This document shows positions 24,303-36,048 of a DNA stretch of 64,000 bases, piece by piece. Below the pieces are notes generated by a model. That model saw only the letters and a list, made by a program, of their open reading frames with translations. It was not told the DNA's origin and made no database searches. Source of the DNA: Agaricus subrufescens (lineage: Eukaryota; Basidiomycota; Agaricomycetes; Agaricales; Agaricaceae); the NCBI GenBank assembly GCA_029945375.1, contig CM057061.1, positions 2,976,001 to 3,040,000 on the forward strand. The letters are read 5' to 3'. The position numbers and the translations under genes are program-made. Each line of letters starts with the position of its first letter. The stretch's first letter is position 1.

Positions 24303-25749
24303 ATGCCAAAAAAAAATGGCAGTGGCACCAAACCGAGGGCGATGGCGACGGGATCGGACCCTATCCCTCAGGCTGGGTCCCCAAACGCATCTTCAGCTGC
24401 GGAGAAGTATTCAACGCCCGTTACGCGTGTATTGAATTTTTATCTCATAGGTGTTACAGAGAGCATTCAGGGTCTGTCTGTCCACAGATTTTTTCTGGAA
24501 TCTGAATTCAGGGCGCAGGGGCTCTTCAACATGCGACTCGTTTTTGATCTGGAACGCACTATTTGGTGTTTTACTCAGGTGATTCTTTTCCACAAAAGAA
24601 TAACGGACTAATGACAGAATTAATCCATCCTTTCTCAGCAACCAAGGATGCGATCCCAGATCTGTGTTGGTGAGGAACTCTCTCATACACAAAATTCATC
24701 GTCAGGGTATAGTGGGGCAAGCTGCATCACATGCGGGGCCGCAAGTGATGGTGTCTCGAGAATCATAATCTCCGTGTCACCGCCTCCGAGGCTTAATTGT
24801 TTATGGGCGATCGTGATTAATTACATCCGTACCATATAACTATAACATGCGATTTTTCACTCTCCAGAACAAGACTATCATTTTGTTGCTCATTGGCGCA
24901 CTGCTTCGTGGATCAAGCTACATTTATGAACAGCAGTACCCTCGACCATTCCAATCCCTCTTCCGAGACAAAATGGATTGCGTGAGTATTTTGTCCAACG
25001 TTCTAGAAATACTCCTTCTGACAAAATTGTTCCTCCCCTGTGCGTTTCCTCCTCCATCGAATTGGGCAATCCTTCTCTGACTACCTCTGATGGGGTGCAG
25101 CTCATTGAAGCGGTTCTTTTCTCATGACAGTGTTAGGGCTGACAAGTAAGTCGAATTTGCCTTACATGCGTACGAGACAATTAAAGTCGTGTCTTGACAC
25201 CAACAGCGCAAATATCAAGCAAGTATGTTCAGTGCTGTGGGGTCAAGTAAACACTGACATGCATCTGCAGCGGACATAGGCTGAGAGGATTGAGTCTGCC
25301 GCCGGGAGTAAGAGTAGGGCCTGTTAGTTGCGAACCGCAAGCAAGAAGCGGTCAAATGTCCGGCAGGAACAAGAAGGCTCAAGTAAAGCCTAAGCCCAAA
25401 CCCAGGTCAGTGTTGAAGAGAATGATTTCATTTTTGGAGAAATAGAGTGGGAGTCGGGTCAAGTAGGAAAGTGCAAGGGGACGATTGTTGTCTCCTTAAC
25501 ACAGGAAGTGGAGAGCGGAGAGAGTAACAAAGGATACGCTGAGGGATATTTTTGGCATTCCCGATAACGAGCAGAGAGATGGATCAGAAGGAGCAAGAGG
25601 AAGGGCATATAAGTTGATGTCAGATGGTGGTTCTGTTAAAGAAGTAGATAGCGAGTAAGCAGAGCGCGTACTGTACTGAAAAATGACTCCTTTTTTCTTG
25701 TAGCATACTCCCGTACCTGTTCATTGTTGGGGATTACAGAGAGATATAA
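24303..25749 (+). CDS. Candidate multi-exon gene, function not recognised
   Basis: Tentative model. Exon 1 opens MPKKNGSGTKPRAMATGSDP and continues through LNFYLIGVTESIQGLSVHRF to a GT donor near 24578; the intron has a CTAATGAC branch-like site and ends CTCAG. Exon 2 reads QPRMRSQICVGEELSHTQNSS. Frame-keeping splices lead to MNSSTLDHSNPSSETKWIA, SLKRFFSHDSVRAD, a basic stretch (LPPGVRVGPVSCEPQ, then KKAQVKPKPKPR), KWRAERVTKDTLRDIFGIPD, YKLMSDGGSVKEVDSD and a last exon ILPYLFIVGDYREI ending with TAA. The junction near 25200-25270 did not resolve cleanly. No domain is recognised. Part of exon 1 has a decayed copy near 36.95-37.1 kb, so this may belong to a repeated unit together with the F-box-like gene. 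Confidence 0.35.
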
Positions 25750-25997
25750 TAGATGTTCAGTCCATCGATACCAACCTGGTAGTACAGAAATGCTACAGGG
25801 AATACCACTATTCTTTAACGTCAGGCATACTCATATGAAGCTTACCATTCGGGCATCAGATAAATATTACTGTCATACGTGTCTTAGTAAAGCAATCTAT
25901 TCCACAACCATGTCGACCAAAGGAAAAGAAAAGATGAACAACAAGCCTAGCAAACTATACTACTCGTGCCAGGAAGATACAGAAAATGCCTCATTAT

Positions 25998-28324
25998 CTA
26001 CTTGAGCCATTGGAACAGTCTTTTCATGTCTCGGGCAACGCGCTTACGCCAGACTCGGAAGAGCTCCCTACCACTTCCGAACTTGATAATACAATACAGG
26101 GAGCAAAAACCAAGAAGTGACGTAGACAAGCCGATAACGACCTTCGTAGCAGTGAGTGTTCCAAGGAGACACATGAAGAGGAAGGCCAGGAAGAAAGCTA
26201 GAGCGCTGGCATAGATTATAAGCATGATCGGTGATCAAAACCGAGCCTGCAGACTTACGACCACATTATGAGCGCGTGCGGCAAACTCCACACGACAAGC
26301 AGATGTTCGAAACGTTTGTTGTCAACATCTTCCTCACTTGTCTCGAGTATGTACGTTAACTGAAAGGGACGTCAAGAGATGAGAGCGGGACTCTCCATGC
26401 ACTTACCAGATCACAGGACGTATTAATCTTCCCTGTTTTGTAGTGTCGATAAAAGATGAGCGCAAGAACAAACCCATAAAGGCTGGATATGAGTGATAGA
26501 TAGCTGGCTATTTGCTCAGGGGAACTGTGGGTGACTAAGGTTGAGTCCTGGAATATGGGAATTGCCAGAAATGCGCAATTCGCAGCCAAGATAATCGTTG
26601 CCTACACGGGTGGTAAGAAGGCCGAGTGTGATTTCACACATCGAGACAACTCACCAGTAACAAAGTCTGGTTCCATTCTTCTCGAATTTCAAGTACAAGG
26701 CTTTCCCACTGATCATATGCGATATATCGGTCAACAGCAATAAGCTCAGCCCGTTCTAGCTGGGCGTGGGGAATGAAGAAGAGGAAAGGAGAAATGATAT
26801 CCACGAATAATGAACATGGTTTGTGTTCGACCTCCACGACGGATTGAGACCTATATAGCCTGGTATTCCAAGCACCATGATAATTCCTGAGCTTATCTTG
26901 AGCTGAAGACGGTTCAGCGGAGCAGCTGCGAACCTGAAAGATGGCACGTACCGAAACGCATCATGGAGAGGCCTTTGCCAGAACTCAGTCAGTCGAAGAG
27001 AATAGCAATTCAAAAGTCTGTAATACCTATATGCCAGCGCAATACATCGTCATCTATAAAATTATCAATCAGTTTGTTTTGTCGGGGGTCGATCGAACTC
27101 ACTTCTCGTCGTCATTAGTTCCGAGATTTTCTGTAGTTCCTCATAGGTGAAAGTAGCACTAGAAGCATACGGAGCGTGTATGACACCTGTAGAAAAGATT
27201 CAAGCAAACTGACAGGACCGAGTGGCCAGAGGCTCACTTGTCTGCACTGTGCGGATAGCGTCGTCGACGCAGTCAACTATCTCGGGCGTATTCCTGTGTA
27301 GACTTGGAAAGTGGCTCAAATGTGCCCTGAACAAGTATCACGATTATGGAATGCCAGGAAACAGAGGTGACCTACCAGTATTCTGTCTCGAGACACAATT
27401 CTAGAAAAAGATCAGATCCTTGGTCTAGGATGAGTCCATCATAATCGACCTACTTGTTAGGTGGCCAGATAAATGTCCCCACACGCTATGAAGAAATCTC
27501 GATAAAGGAGGCTCAAGCACAACCAGTGCGTGCCAGTAAATGCACCGTGCTGGGTCGCACACAAAGTAGTAGCCACAGCGAGCGTGCCCATCATTTTCTA
27601 CAAGTTTCCCTTGCTCCTGCTGGAGCTCGAGAAAAAGGTAACTCCTGGGCCAAATAAATACCCCGGGTTTGGAAATTGCGTCTTGTATCTCTTCGATCAA
27701 GCCTAGAATAAGGGTGGATATTTTATGGTCGTACATCCATTCTTCTGTGACAATCTTGTGCTATTTGAGACAACGTGAAAATTCCCTTCAGTATAACGAT
27801 CGATGCGTCCTTACCACCGGGCTGGCGTCAGAGCAAGATAAGACAAAATACGGCAACCCCTCAGGATGGATGTGTTGCTTCCACCTTGCAGAAGGAAGTG
27901 ATCCTCTAGACCAAGGAAAAGGCCTTCATTACTCTCGTTACAGACTAGTCTAAAGAAACGTACTCGTTAGGGAAGGAGATAGATGAAGGTTGAATTGTGT
28001 GCCGGGGTTCCGTGTCCTTTCTGGAACAATGATCAATGCACCACCGAGCAACTGGTGCGAGGGAACATACATGAACCTATTGAGGCGATAGCGTTGAGAC
28101 CTTGATGGTGTACAAGCGTATATATAGTCCGGAAACCTTGCTGCTTGAGGCTGATTCGCTGCATGTCTGGTTTGATCCTCAGTGAGAGTTGACCTGCCGC
28201 TTATAGAAGAAGGACGAGAACTGTTTCCGGTCAAGGAAATGATGTTGTCCTGTCTCTGTGGCGGTTCTATGTTCATTGTTGAAAGTGAGGATGGCGTCTG
28301 ACCCCTGTTGTAAAGGGGTGCCAC
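25998..28324 (-). CDS. HPEG-motif fungal membrane protein
   Basis: Multi-exon gene of a family frequent in mushroom fungi and of unknown role. The N-terminus (MAPLYNRGQTPSSLSTMNIE, or from MNIEPPQRQDN at 28276) is Ser-rich and probably cytosolic. A WW-like core follows: EATHPEGLPYFVL (about 27880), then WMYDHKISTLILGLIEEIQD (about 27730), SYLFLELQQEQGKL and CGYYFVCDPARCIYWHA, with the H-P-E-G/PYF and YY...W spacing of the family. The 3' half encodes hydrophobic segments, including SLISSLYGFVLALIFY (about 26480) and a last exon with two helices (LIIYASALAFFLAFLFMCLL and VVIGLSTSLLGFCSLYCII), ending FQWLK with the stop at 25998. The picture is a cytosolic sensing or binding domain anchored by C-terminal membrane helices. 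Exact splice sites between 26600 and 27600 were not resolved. Confidence 0.6.
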
Positions 28325-30154
28325 GAAAGAGTTATTAGAGTGTTTTAATCACATAGCGTCAATTTAAATAGTAGGGGGCAGTCACGTTTTAGGGAAGCCA
28401 ATGAAGTGACAGACCGGACAACATAGCTTTGAAAAACTGACCACGTAATTAGCTTACTGAAAGCGTCAGATAGATAGAACGTACGTTCAACTGGCTAAAG
28501 CTGTATGTGTCATCATTATCAGTTCCTTAATCGCATAGAACTCTTGTGTTGCTCGTTGAATTGGGATGCAAGCTACTTGGCTTTTGCGCTGGAAGTTTAA
28601 GGTTGTTTAGTGCTCAATAGAGTAGCTACACAAGTCGTGTTGCCAAGTATTCGAGATTCGTCAGAATGAGCAATGGTTCCATGTGTCCGGGTACAGTCAA
28701 CTTGGAATTGATTAAGCGAGCCATAGCAGGACACGAGCCTTTGGAAAAATTTGCAACACGCGGTAGGCACAGACACGAGGCCATCGGTAGCTCCACTAGT
28801 CATCCCAGGTATGTTCAATATGGTGAATAAGACACTCAGTGCTGAGAAGGTCCATTGGTTTCGAAAGATTCCGGATGTGTTTTTGCAGGGACACGTTAGG
28901 CGGATAAGTGAAACGAGTGTCGATGAGCGTGGAACATCCATATCGGGCCAGCCAGTAGTTTGAAGGAACATCCACCAGAAAAAGAAATGTGATACAGTCG
29001 AATCCTAACGTCAGAAAGTTTTTCCTGGCCTGTGTTTGAAACCATCACCGAGGGGCCTAGAACACTTCCCCAGAGACCTGAAACGAATGCAACGGATGAG
29101 CAGTAGTCAATAACACGGAGGGACCCGATCTATTGCGTGGCATCCATCACGTTTTTTGGGAGAGATCCAGCTGTGAGAAGAGACACCGAATACTTGATTA
29201 CGACTCAAAGGCAAACGATGCAGCAACATGGTTGAGTTCGGGCAGGGTCCAAGTATGATCGGATTCAAATGTCATTCGCAAGTCTCGCTGTCAAGTATCT
29301 TGAAATGAGCAATTGAATATTCGCCCCTGAAGTCAATAAATATTAGCGGAGGACACTCTAGCATTGTTTGATCCTATCGAGATTATATTTCCGCGAGAAT
29401 GCTGTAGGACCCAAATACTCGGCTTCACCAGCCGTGTCAAGGACGTAGTTCACGTTTAAAGAGCCTTCTAGAACGAATGCCATGCGCGAGCGAGATTCGA
29501 CATCCATTTTGATGCCACGATGCTCAGGATACTAAGCGGTAGAGAACAGCGGCCGGCATTAAAAGCGCGACACCAACGGTGAGGTGGTGGTGGCCAGCGA
29601 TAGAGCCGGCCTATCAGATTGATGGAGGGGAAATCGGTGCTTACGTATGGAATGCAGGAAGGCCCTGCTCTCCAAGAGATGCCAAGACATACCCGATTAA
29701 GGCGTAATTGGCAGGACCCATGAGACCCCGTCACAAGCAAAACTGTAGTGTGATATTATATGAGAAGAATATACAATATGTACGAAATTGGAGGTTCTAT
29801 TCCTGTTTTTTCGCTATAGCTGTCACAACTGTAGAACATCAATGAGCGATCCAATATGTACACGTATGTAGCTGCAGTATGTGTTTATGGTTATAAAGAG
29901 TGTGGAAGATAAGGTGATGTATAACGAGGGGGCATTGGTCAGCGGACTCGTCATCTCTTCATGATCAGAGTGCAAATGTAATCAGTCACTTTGACTCCTA
30001 ATGGATGAGGCTATCTAGCTGATTCAGAGTAACATTCACAGAATGATCTGAGCAAGTACAAGGTATAATAGTCGAATACGCAGAAACTCCTATAGGTAAA
30101 TGTACTAAGTTAAGTAAATTGGAAAAACGTACGAAGTGCTCAAGTTAGCACATT
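28325..30154. other. Accessory intergenic region with exon-like fragments
   Basis: No complete gene was recognised. A minus-strand open frame at 28597-28971 (124 codons, begins MFLQTTGWPDMDVP) has Cys residues but no known motif and no clear neighbouring exon. At about 29390-29720 (minus strand) there is an exon-like remnant with MGPANYALIGYVLASLGEQG followed by a GTAAG donor, and further on SKMDVESRSRMAFVLEGSLN. Part of it recurs in inverted orientation near 36.59 kb. The region looks like gene debris next to the kinase/integrase pair. Confidence 0.4.
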
Positions 30155-33100
30155 TCATTCAGCCAAAGAATCATCACCTTGCTCCGTCAAACTGCCCGTC
30201 TGAACCTCAGGCTGCTGTGGATTGACTGAAGGTAGTTTGAACCACCGGCAAAAGTGGTTACACTCATGTTTCAAGGGAAACTCGTAGAGCATAATGCCTA
30301 TATTACCGTCTCCGAAGAGGTCACCATCAAGCTCACTGAAAGGATATGAGACACAATAAAATAACACTTAACATATAACTTACGGATTGGTCATTATTTG
30401 TGGGTCGGTAAGAAGATTACCAGCTCCTAATGCAATCTGAGTAGGGAGGGGAAATAACACAAGGAGGACGCACCTTGATAATCAGAGACAAACGCTAAAT
30501 GGCCAGTAACAGTATATTGAATGTGTTGCGTGAAACATAGAAACAAGGCAGTCTCCATATTTTCATCTGACAAATGCCGGTTTGGACTCAAGCTCTGATT
30601 ATGGATATACTTGACAAACTCCCCGTGGGTTTCTGGATCAATAAACTCCTCTAGCAAGAAGAAGCGGCTACCCTTGTCTGAAGGAATATCTTTAATCGGG
30701 GTAGAGTCGGAGGCCAGAGCTGCCTTGATAAATCTCAGATGTGGGATATCGAAAGGAGGTGGATCCTTGGCTTCATGCAAACACGAATCAACGAGGGAAT
30801 AAGCCAACTGCAACAAAGAGTTGGCCCACACCAGCTGAGTCGCCTCCTTGTATAGCAAAGCATATTCATCAGCCGCTTTCAGGTACTTGATCTTCTCATG
30901 GCGGGTCAGATCATAAGGTCGCTTCAAGATGATGAGTGCCTTTGAGGTATGTGGATCACAGAAAAGAGTGTTTTCGGTAATGAATGCCTTGAAAGCACAC
31001 TTCATGCCACCACGTGCCAAGAAATGTCGCACATCATAGTGAAGTAAGCTAGACTGTGCGTTGTTTATGCTGTTGTCAATGGTGCTTGAGGGTTTGCTGA
31101 TAAGGTCTGACCAGGTGATGTCGCTGAGAGACCATGTGTGAACGTGGACGAGATGTAGAGCAATCACTGAATAGAACGTTGAACAGAGTTAGCATGGACT
31201 AAGCAGACACTAAATGGGCTTACCTTTTTGATAGTCTGGCTTATGCGTTCCACCACTTGTGAAACTTTTTGCCATTACCGCTACCTGCTGTGCAGAAGGA
31301 TGAAGGTTCGGTTTTGCAGGAGCTGTTACTCTCAGAGGACCAGGCACCGGAGTGGTAGTAGCTGGAGTGGTAACGGCCGGAGTGAAAATCTCCGGAACCG
31401 TCTTTGCTGGAGTGGTAGCTGCTGGAGTAGTGGCCACCAGAGTAGTAGCAGCTGGAGTGGTAGTAGCTGGGACTGTAGAGGGAGGCTGACCGGTTGGACA
31501 GGCGGTGGCAGGTGTGGTAGCAGCCGGAGTGGTAGCGGCTGGAACAGTAGGAGGCTGACCAGCTAGAGAGGCCATTGCAGGCTGTGAACGCTGTGATAAG
31601 TCTGCCAATGGTGGTATAGGGGGCCGTTTCCCCTCCAAGCCCTTGTCTTGACTCAAATCTCCTAGCGGCTGACGGGGCTTTGAATATAACATCCTACTGA
31701 CAGATGGCAATGAATCGGTTGATGTGGCAAGGTCGAGTGGTGAGTCCTGTGTACCGTGGCCAGCTGTAGAAGAGACAGCATGAAAACGCTTGGGGGCCCT
31801 AGGCGACTAAAGTATTGTCAGCTGATATTAAACAAATATGATGGGAGCTCTACTGTAGTATGTTCCACTTCAGAGTGTATGCGCTTAGGCCGACTAGTTT
31901 CCAAATGTGAAAATCTCTGTAAGATGTGTTACTTCATACACATACTCTGTTGAAAATGAATAAAATACCTTATTGGTGTACCGTTCAAACATGTTGCCTT
32001 TTTCTTTCTCTTTCCCTTTGTGAAGCTATTGACGCTCATATTAGGATATACGCATGCCAAAAAAAACCACTTACATCGAATGCAACATCACATTCTAAGG
32101 AGTCCCAAAATGCTTCAATCTTGGCAACCTCCTCAGGCGAAATTTCAAGTAGGAAGGTCAGGCGGGCCTTTGTTAACTCATTGCTCAACCGGCCTTTCTT
32201 TTCTTTGAAGAATTCAAGTTCGCGATTACAGAGGTAGGGGCAATCGGGAGGGACAAGATCAGTGCGAGACAAGTCAACCATTGTACTCTTCTCGCGGACA
32301 ACCATTCTTTCCCACTCTGGCTCATAGCCCTTGCAATAGTCGAGGACAGGTTTTTTCAAAACTTGAATTACTGTTTCAACTATAACGCCTGGCAAGGCAT
32401 TGAAGTTAATATGATGCCCTTCTGAATTCTAATCATACATTAGCTCTATTGAAAACAAGAATATTAGAGTAGACACACTGTGATAGCAATATCCTTCTTT
32501 TTCATATCTTTCACAACCGCAAGAGCCATAAAAGGGATTGGCGGTAGTGTGTGTGCAGCTGGTCCAAGTACTCTGTTGACACCAGCTTGAGGGATTGGCG
32601 GTAAACCACTACGGGCAGCAAGAGCCCATCTCTTCTTATGTTCCGCATAGTCCTGATGATTACGCGTATATCCCAAGGGTGCCTGGTTTTGCAAGGCAGC
32701 TACTCCAGGTGCAATATTGTTTGCTGGTTGGAAATTCAGGGCTGGGATCTGAGTCGAAATCATGGGCATTCCAGACATAGCAACAACACAGTTGCCTGGC
32801 ATGATGGTACCTTTAAATAATGTGAGCGCCATGAAAGATATGACTCTTTCATAGACACACCTCTTTGGGACGCACTGACAGCTTTACTAATACTAGCCGT
32901 GTCAGGAGCATATAGAGGACGTGATACTACTATATGAATTTTTTTTTTAGAGAATTGACCGACAGTTGCAGACATTTATTGAGCTAAGTATCATACCTCG
33001 TGCTGTCTGCCTAACCACTGTAGTGGGTTTCTGCAATGCTCTATCCCAACACGCCAAGCAAATAAACCTCCCAGCTAACCCTGCTTCTTTATTTGCAACC

Positions 33101-33219
33101 CATTTGAGCCTTGCTCCTTGCTGCAGTGCTACACAACACTTCCCGCATTCATCACCTTCACTAGCTGTCTTTTCCTGGGTATAGGAAATAGCTAGTTCGA
33201 ATTCATGTCGGTCTTGCAT
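30155..33219 (-). CDS. Alpha-type (atypical) protein kinase with N-terminal Cys-rich domain
   Basis: Multi-exon gene. The first exon has a Cys-rich, probably zinc-binding module: CGKCCVALQQGARLKW...FICLACWD (residues about 24-60). A Pro/Ala-rich and then Thr/Ala/Pro repeat linker follows (31340-31640). The C-terminal part is an alpha-kinase domain: LARGGMKCAFKAFITEN (about 31010), FLLEEFIDPETHGEFVKYIHN (about 30640), LCFTQHIQYTVTGHLAFVSDYQG (about 30530), LLTDPQIMTNP (about 30400), FGDGNIG (about 30320), and the Zn-binding H.CNHFCRWFKLP (about 30260). These are the family's substrate/ATP and zinc motifs in the correct order, so the catalytic domain appears intact. Stop is TGA at 30155-30157. 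Alpha-kinases (eEF2K/MHCK type) phosphorylate Ser/Thr, often in helical substrates; the target here is unknown. The gene is divergent from the integrase-core gene, with 204 bases between the starts. Confidence 0.85.
31340..31565. repeat. Imperfect GC-rich minisatellite coding Thr-Pro-Ala repeats in the alpha-kinase linker
   Basis: About a dozen imperfect copies of an 18-21-base unit built around GGAGTGGTAGCAGCT. On the minus strand they code for TTPAATTPA-type repeats, giving a flexible, O-glycosylation/phosphorylation-like Ser/Thr linker between the N-terminal region and the kinase domain. Such arrays commonly vary in length between strains. Confidence 0.8.
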
Positions 33220-33423
33220 TAGACCACAGTGAAAAGAATCCAGTGACTCTGAAACGCGTCTTTGGGGGTAGGGAGAGGAAATGTGGTTCCTTGAATCACC
33301 CGAATAGACCCGATCCTGATTTTCTTCCAGCTGAGACCTACCCCTCAGCCTGTCAGCAGCTTGGCATGGCCCCTGTTAGCAACTCCTGTCTACACCATGG
33401 CTCTCTTGCTCTCTTCCACACCC
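33220..33423. promoter_or_regulatory. Short bidirectional promoter between alpha-kinase and integrase-core genes
   Basis: The two start codons, pointing away from each other, are separated by 204 bases (or 141 if the earlier Met at 33361 is used). The spacing is short enough for one shared nucleosome-depleted promoter, which would co-express the pair. No specific binding site was assigned. Confidence 0.5.
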
Positions 33424-35161
33424 ATGTCTGCTACGTCTACAAAGCGTGGTAATCAATGGAAGCCAAATCGTAGGAAAGCTCATTCGACTTCCTCTTTTTC
33501 AACTCATTCTTCTCCTCAGCACCACTGGAGGATATTGCGCCATTTATACAAATGTACTGGGACATGAAAAAAAGTGACACCAAGATATTGAAACTCTTGT
33601 TGACTGAGCACATAGATACGGAGCGTTACAGTCTTGCGTGCGTTGCCTCATCATCTGACCAAGTGAATTTTTGTAATCGTCTTATCCAGAATCAAGAAAT
33701 TGCGGAGTATAAGGGAAGAGATGGGTCTGCTTCGAGTTCGAAAGCAGATGCACACTGTGGACAGCATTTCAAGCGCTATGGTCCATGTCAGGGAGGAATT
33801 CCCTACTGCCGGGTGGCGTGAATGTGCCAATATTTTATTTCAGCAATATAATATGACGGTATCCAGGTATTAAGCCCCCCTTTAGTCCAATTATCTTGAT
33901 CTCATCTACATCTTTATGCAGGGCAACAATGGAAGCATGGTTCCAAGAGCATGAACCGCTCATGGTCAAGCAGCGCCGGCAGGGAAAGCTTGTTCGTCGT
34001 CGTTTCTGGGCGGCAGGAGTGAACGATACCCTCAGTCTTGATCAGCATGATAAGTGGCGTCAGCATGGTTTGTGTCTTCATGTAGCTGTAGATGCGTTCT
34101 CTGGCTACATCGTATGGCTGAAGGTCTGGTGGACTAATCGTAACCCAATACTGATTTGTTCATATTTCCTGGATTTTGTGGAAAAGGGCGGATGTGAGTG
34201 GTTTATTATTTGGTAGGGAAGAGTACGTTCATTTACCACTAATTAGATATTCCCCTTGTCACGCAAAGTGACCCTGGTACTGAGAATTATGGCGTGGCCA
34301 ATGCTCAAACCTTCCTTCGTCAAGCCCACGATCCCACCTTAGAAGGCACGCTCCAGCATAGGTGGATGAGGCTTAAGAAGAACATACAACCAGAGATAGC
34401 CTGGTCTCAGTTTAGACGACGTTTTGCCCCAGGATTTGAAGATACATTGGAGGAGGGTGTCGAGAATGAGTGGTATGATGTAGACCGAGAATTTGACAAG
34501 TTTGTTGGCTGTGTTAATCTGCAGCGTATAAACCTAACTTCATCTCAGGCTTCTCTTTCGTTATCTATTCATACCATGGATGCAAGCCCAAGTTGATTCC
34601 TATGTGGATCGCGTCAATCGTTTCCGGAAACGTAGGGACTCCAAAAAAGTCATGCCAACGGGTGCTTCCCCCCAAGAGATATATTTCTGGCCACATCGTT
34701 TCAACGATGCCAGAGACTTCAAGGTGAGGGGTGTGTATGGCACAGCGAACTCATTTGATTAAGTGTTTGTGTAGGTTGCAGTCAACCCAAGTCGAGTTAA
34801 GGAGGCCCGCCAGTTATACGCCAACCCTGACCACCCAGTCTTTCAGCTCGTGCCACCTGACTTCCAAGTAATGGCTGAAGGCATATATACCGCTCTAGGG
34901 AGCCCTCTTTTGACCAAGAGTAATATCTGGGTCATATACAAGGCTATGTATGGGGCCTTTCAGCAAATCGATGATCTGCCAGGCCAGGTAGAGTACTGGG
35001 TTGAAGAAAGGGAGTGAACAGATGTCGAAGGAGAGATTCCTTATAATCTTCGGGCTGATGCAGAATATCAAACCACACCAGTTGAGGATGATGATGTTGA
35101 CGTTGAAATGACATTTTCAGATGACGACGAGCTCCATCCTATGTTGCTAGTTGACTGGTAG
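33424..35161 (+). CDS. Integrase-core (DDE/RNase H-fold) protein, with in-frame TGA near the C-terminus
   Basis: Multi-exon gene of a mushroom-fungal integrase-core family. Joined exons give STKRGNQWKPNPPLEDIAPF, IQMYWDMKKSDTKILKLLLT, IKKLRSIREEMGLLRVRKQM (helix-turn-helix-like), VREEFPTAGWRECANILFQQ, then the core. Core landmarks are KQRRQGKLVRRRFWAAGVND, DQHDKW (first Asp, about 34040), VDAFSGYIVWLKVWWTNRNP, TQSDPGTENYG (second Asp, about 34265), and HRWMRLKKNIQPEIAWSQ, where the Glu could be the third acidic residue. Downstream are LLFRYLFIPWMQAQVDSYVD and VRVN-like basic helices, and DHPVFQLVPPDF. An in-frame TGA lies at 35015-35017; the frame stays open after it for about 47 more acidic codons to TAG at 35159-35161. 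Either the protein ends at 35017 or it carries a late nonsense mutation. Introns and separate strand argue for a host-like gene; transposase activity is unproven. Start could also be Met at 33361. Confidence 0.8.
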
Positions 35162-35932
35162 AATAGCTATCATACAGCCCTACTAAGACAAAGTCGAATA
35201 CACTGCTGGAACTATGAAAGGTCTTCGGCTAGTGAGGGGAGTGGCACGCTGTAGTACAGTCCTCTAACTCGACAGCTTGCTGGAGAAGACAAACAAGGGC
35301 TCGCTGGAGCAGGGAAGGTTAGCTTGCAGAACTAGCATATCCACGTCGGCAACATGTCTACAAATGTTCCCTTCAATAAGGTTGAGATTCTGAAAGCGTA
35401 GGCACTTACGGTACTTTGAACATAGAGACATCAACATACTAGCAATGGAATAGTTTTCGTGGATCTGCACACTACACCAGTGCGATGGCTGACTAGGTCC
35501 GCAAAGCAGTCGTTGGTCAGTGGTGTAGTGCACATGAATACGGTCATCATTCCAAGCAATTGCTCTTAGGGTGACACAAGTAGTGGGTATGACAGAAGCC
35601 CGCCATAATATAGGAGATGAGACACTGCGAAGCCCAGTGCCAGAAGGGGAGAAAATGACGGTTAGCACCGCCATGTCTGCATCGGCCCAAGGAAAACCAT
35701 CAATACCCTGAATAACTTGTCAGTACAGATCATTCTTTCTGTGGTTATTACTCACGCGAGGGGAACCATAGCAGCAGTAAATGGGGCCGGAGATTGAGGG
35801 AGTTCGGTGAGTAAAGATGTGGGTCAAGAGCGTCAAGAGCGTCAACAGAGGGAGCTGTGACGCGCTCCCCCAACGCTCGGTCTGGATAGACAAAGGCATT
35901 CCACGTTGTGAAATGCTAGGGGACAGGTGTGC
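35162..35932 (-). other. Possible lectin-like gene fragment (minus strand)
   Basis: A minus-strand open stretch at 35264-35674, joined by a well-formed intron (GTGAGTAATAA...TTCAG, about 35700-35750) to an upstream exon at about 35755-35850, encodes GIDGFPWADADMAVLTVIFS and LRAIAWNDDRIHVHYTTDQR. The AIAW....I.VHY pattern recalls one blade of fungal fucose-binding (AAL-type) lectins. Only one convincing blade is seen, where an intact lectin has about six, and the C-terminal part is not lectin-like. It is therefore at best a fragment or a diverged protein, and the resemblance may be chance. Confidence 0.25.
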
Positions 35933-36048
35933 GCGCGGGCATGGGAGGGACAGGCGGCAAGGTTGTGGAATGGGGGGTTGAACTCGGTTTAATGGGCGCG
36001 GGCATGGGAAGGACAGGCAAGGTTGTGGAATGGGGGGTTGAACTCGGT
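35933..36048. repeat. Tandem duplication of a ~60-base G-rich unit
   Basis: Two head-to-tail copies: the first begins GCGCGGGCATGGGAGGGACA, the second GCGCGGGCATGGGAAGGACA, and both continue into AAGGTTGTGGAATGGGGGGT and TGAACTCGGT. The first copy has three extra bases. They sit in an open frame (35929-36420) without recognisable motifs, which I do not call a gene. Confidence 0.85.

Noticed and set aside
30067..35205. AGTCGAATAC occurring on both flanks of the kinase/integrase pair (about 30070 and 35190) as possible target-site duplication
   Set aside because: Only 10 bases match, the surrounding bases do not, and the sites do not adjoin any terminal repeat.
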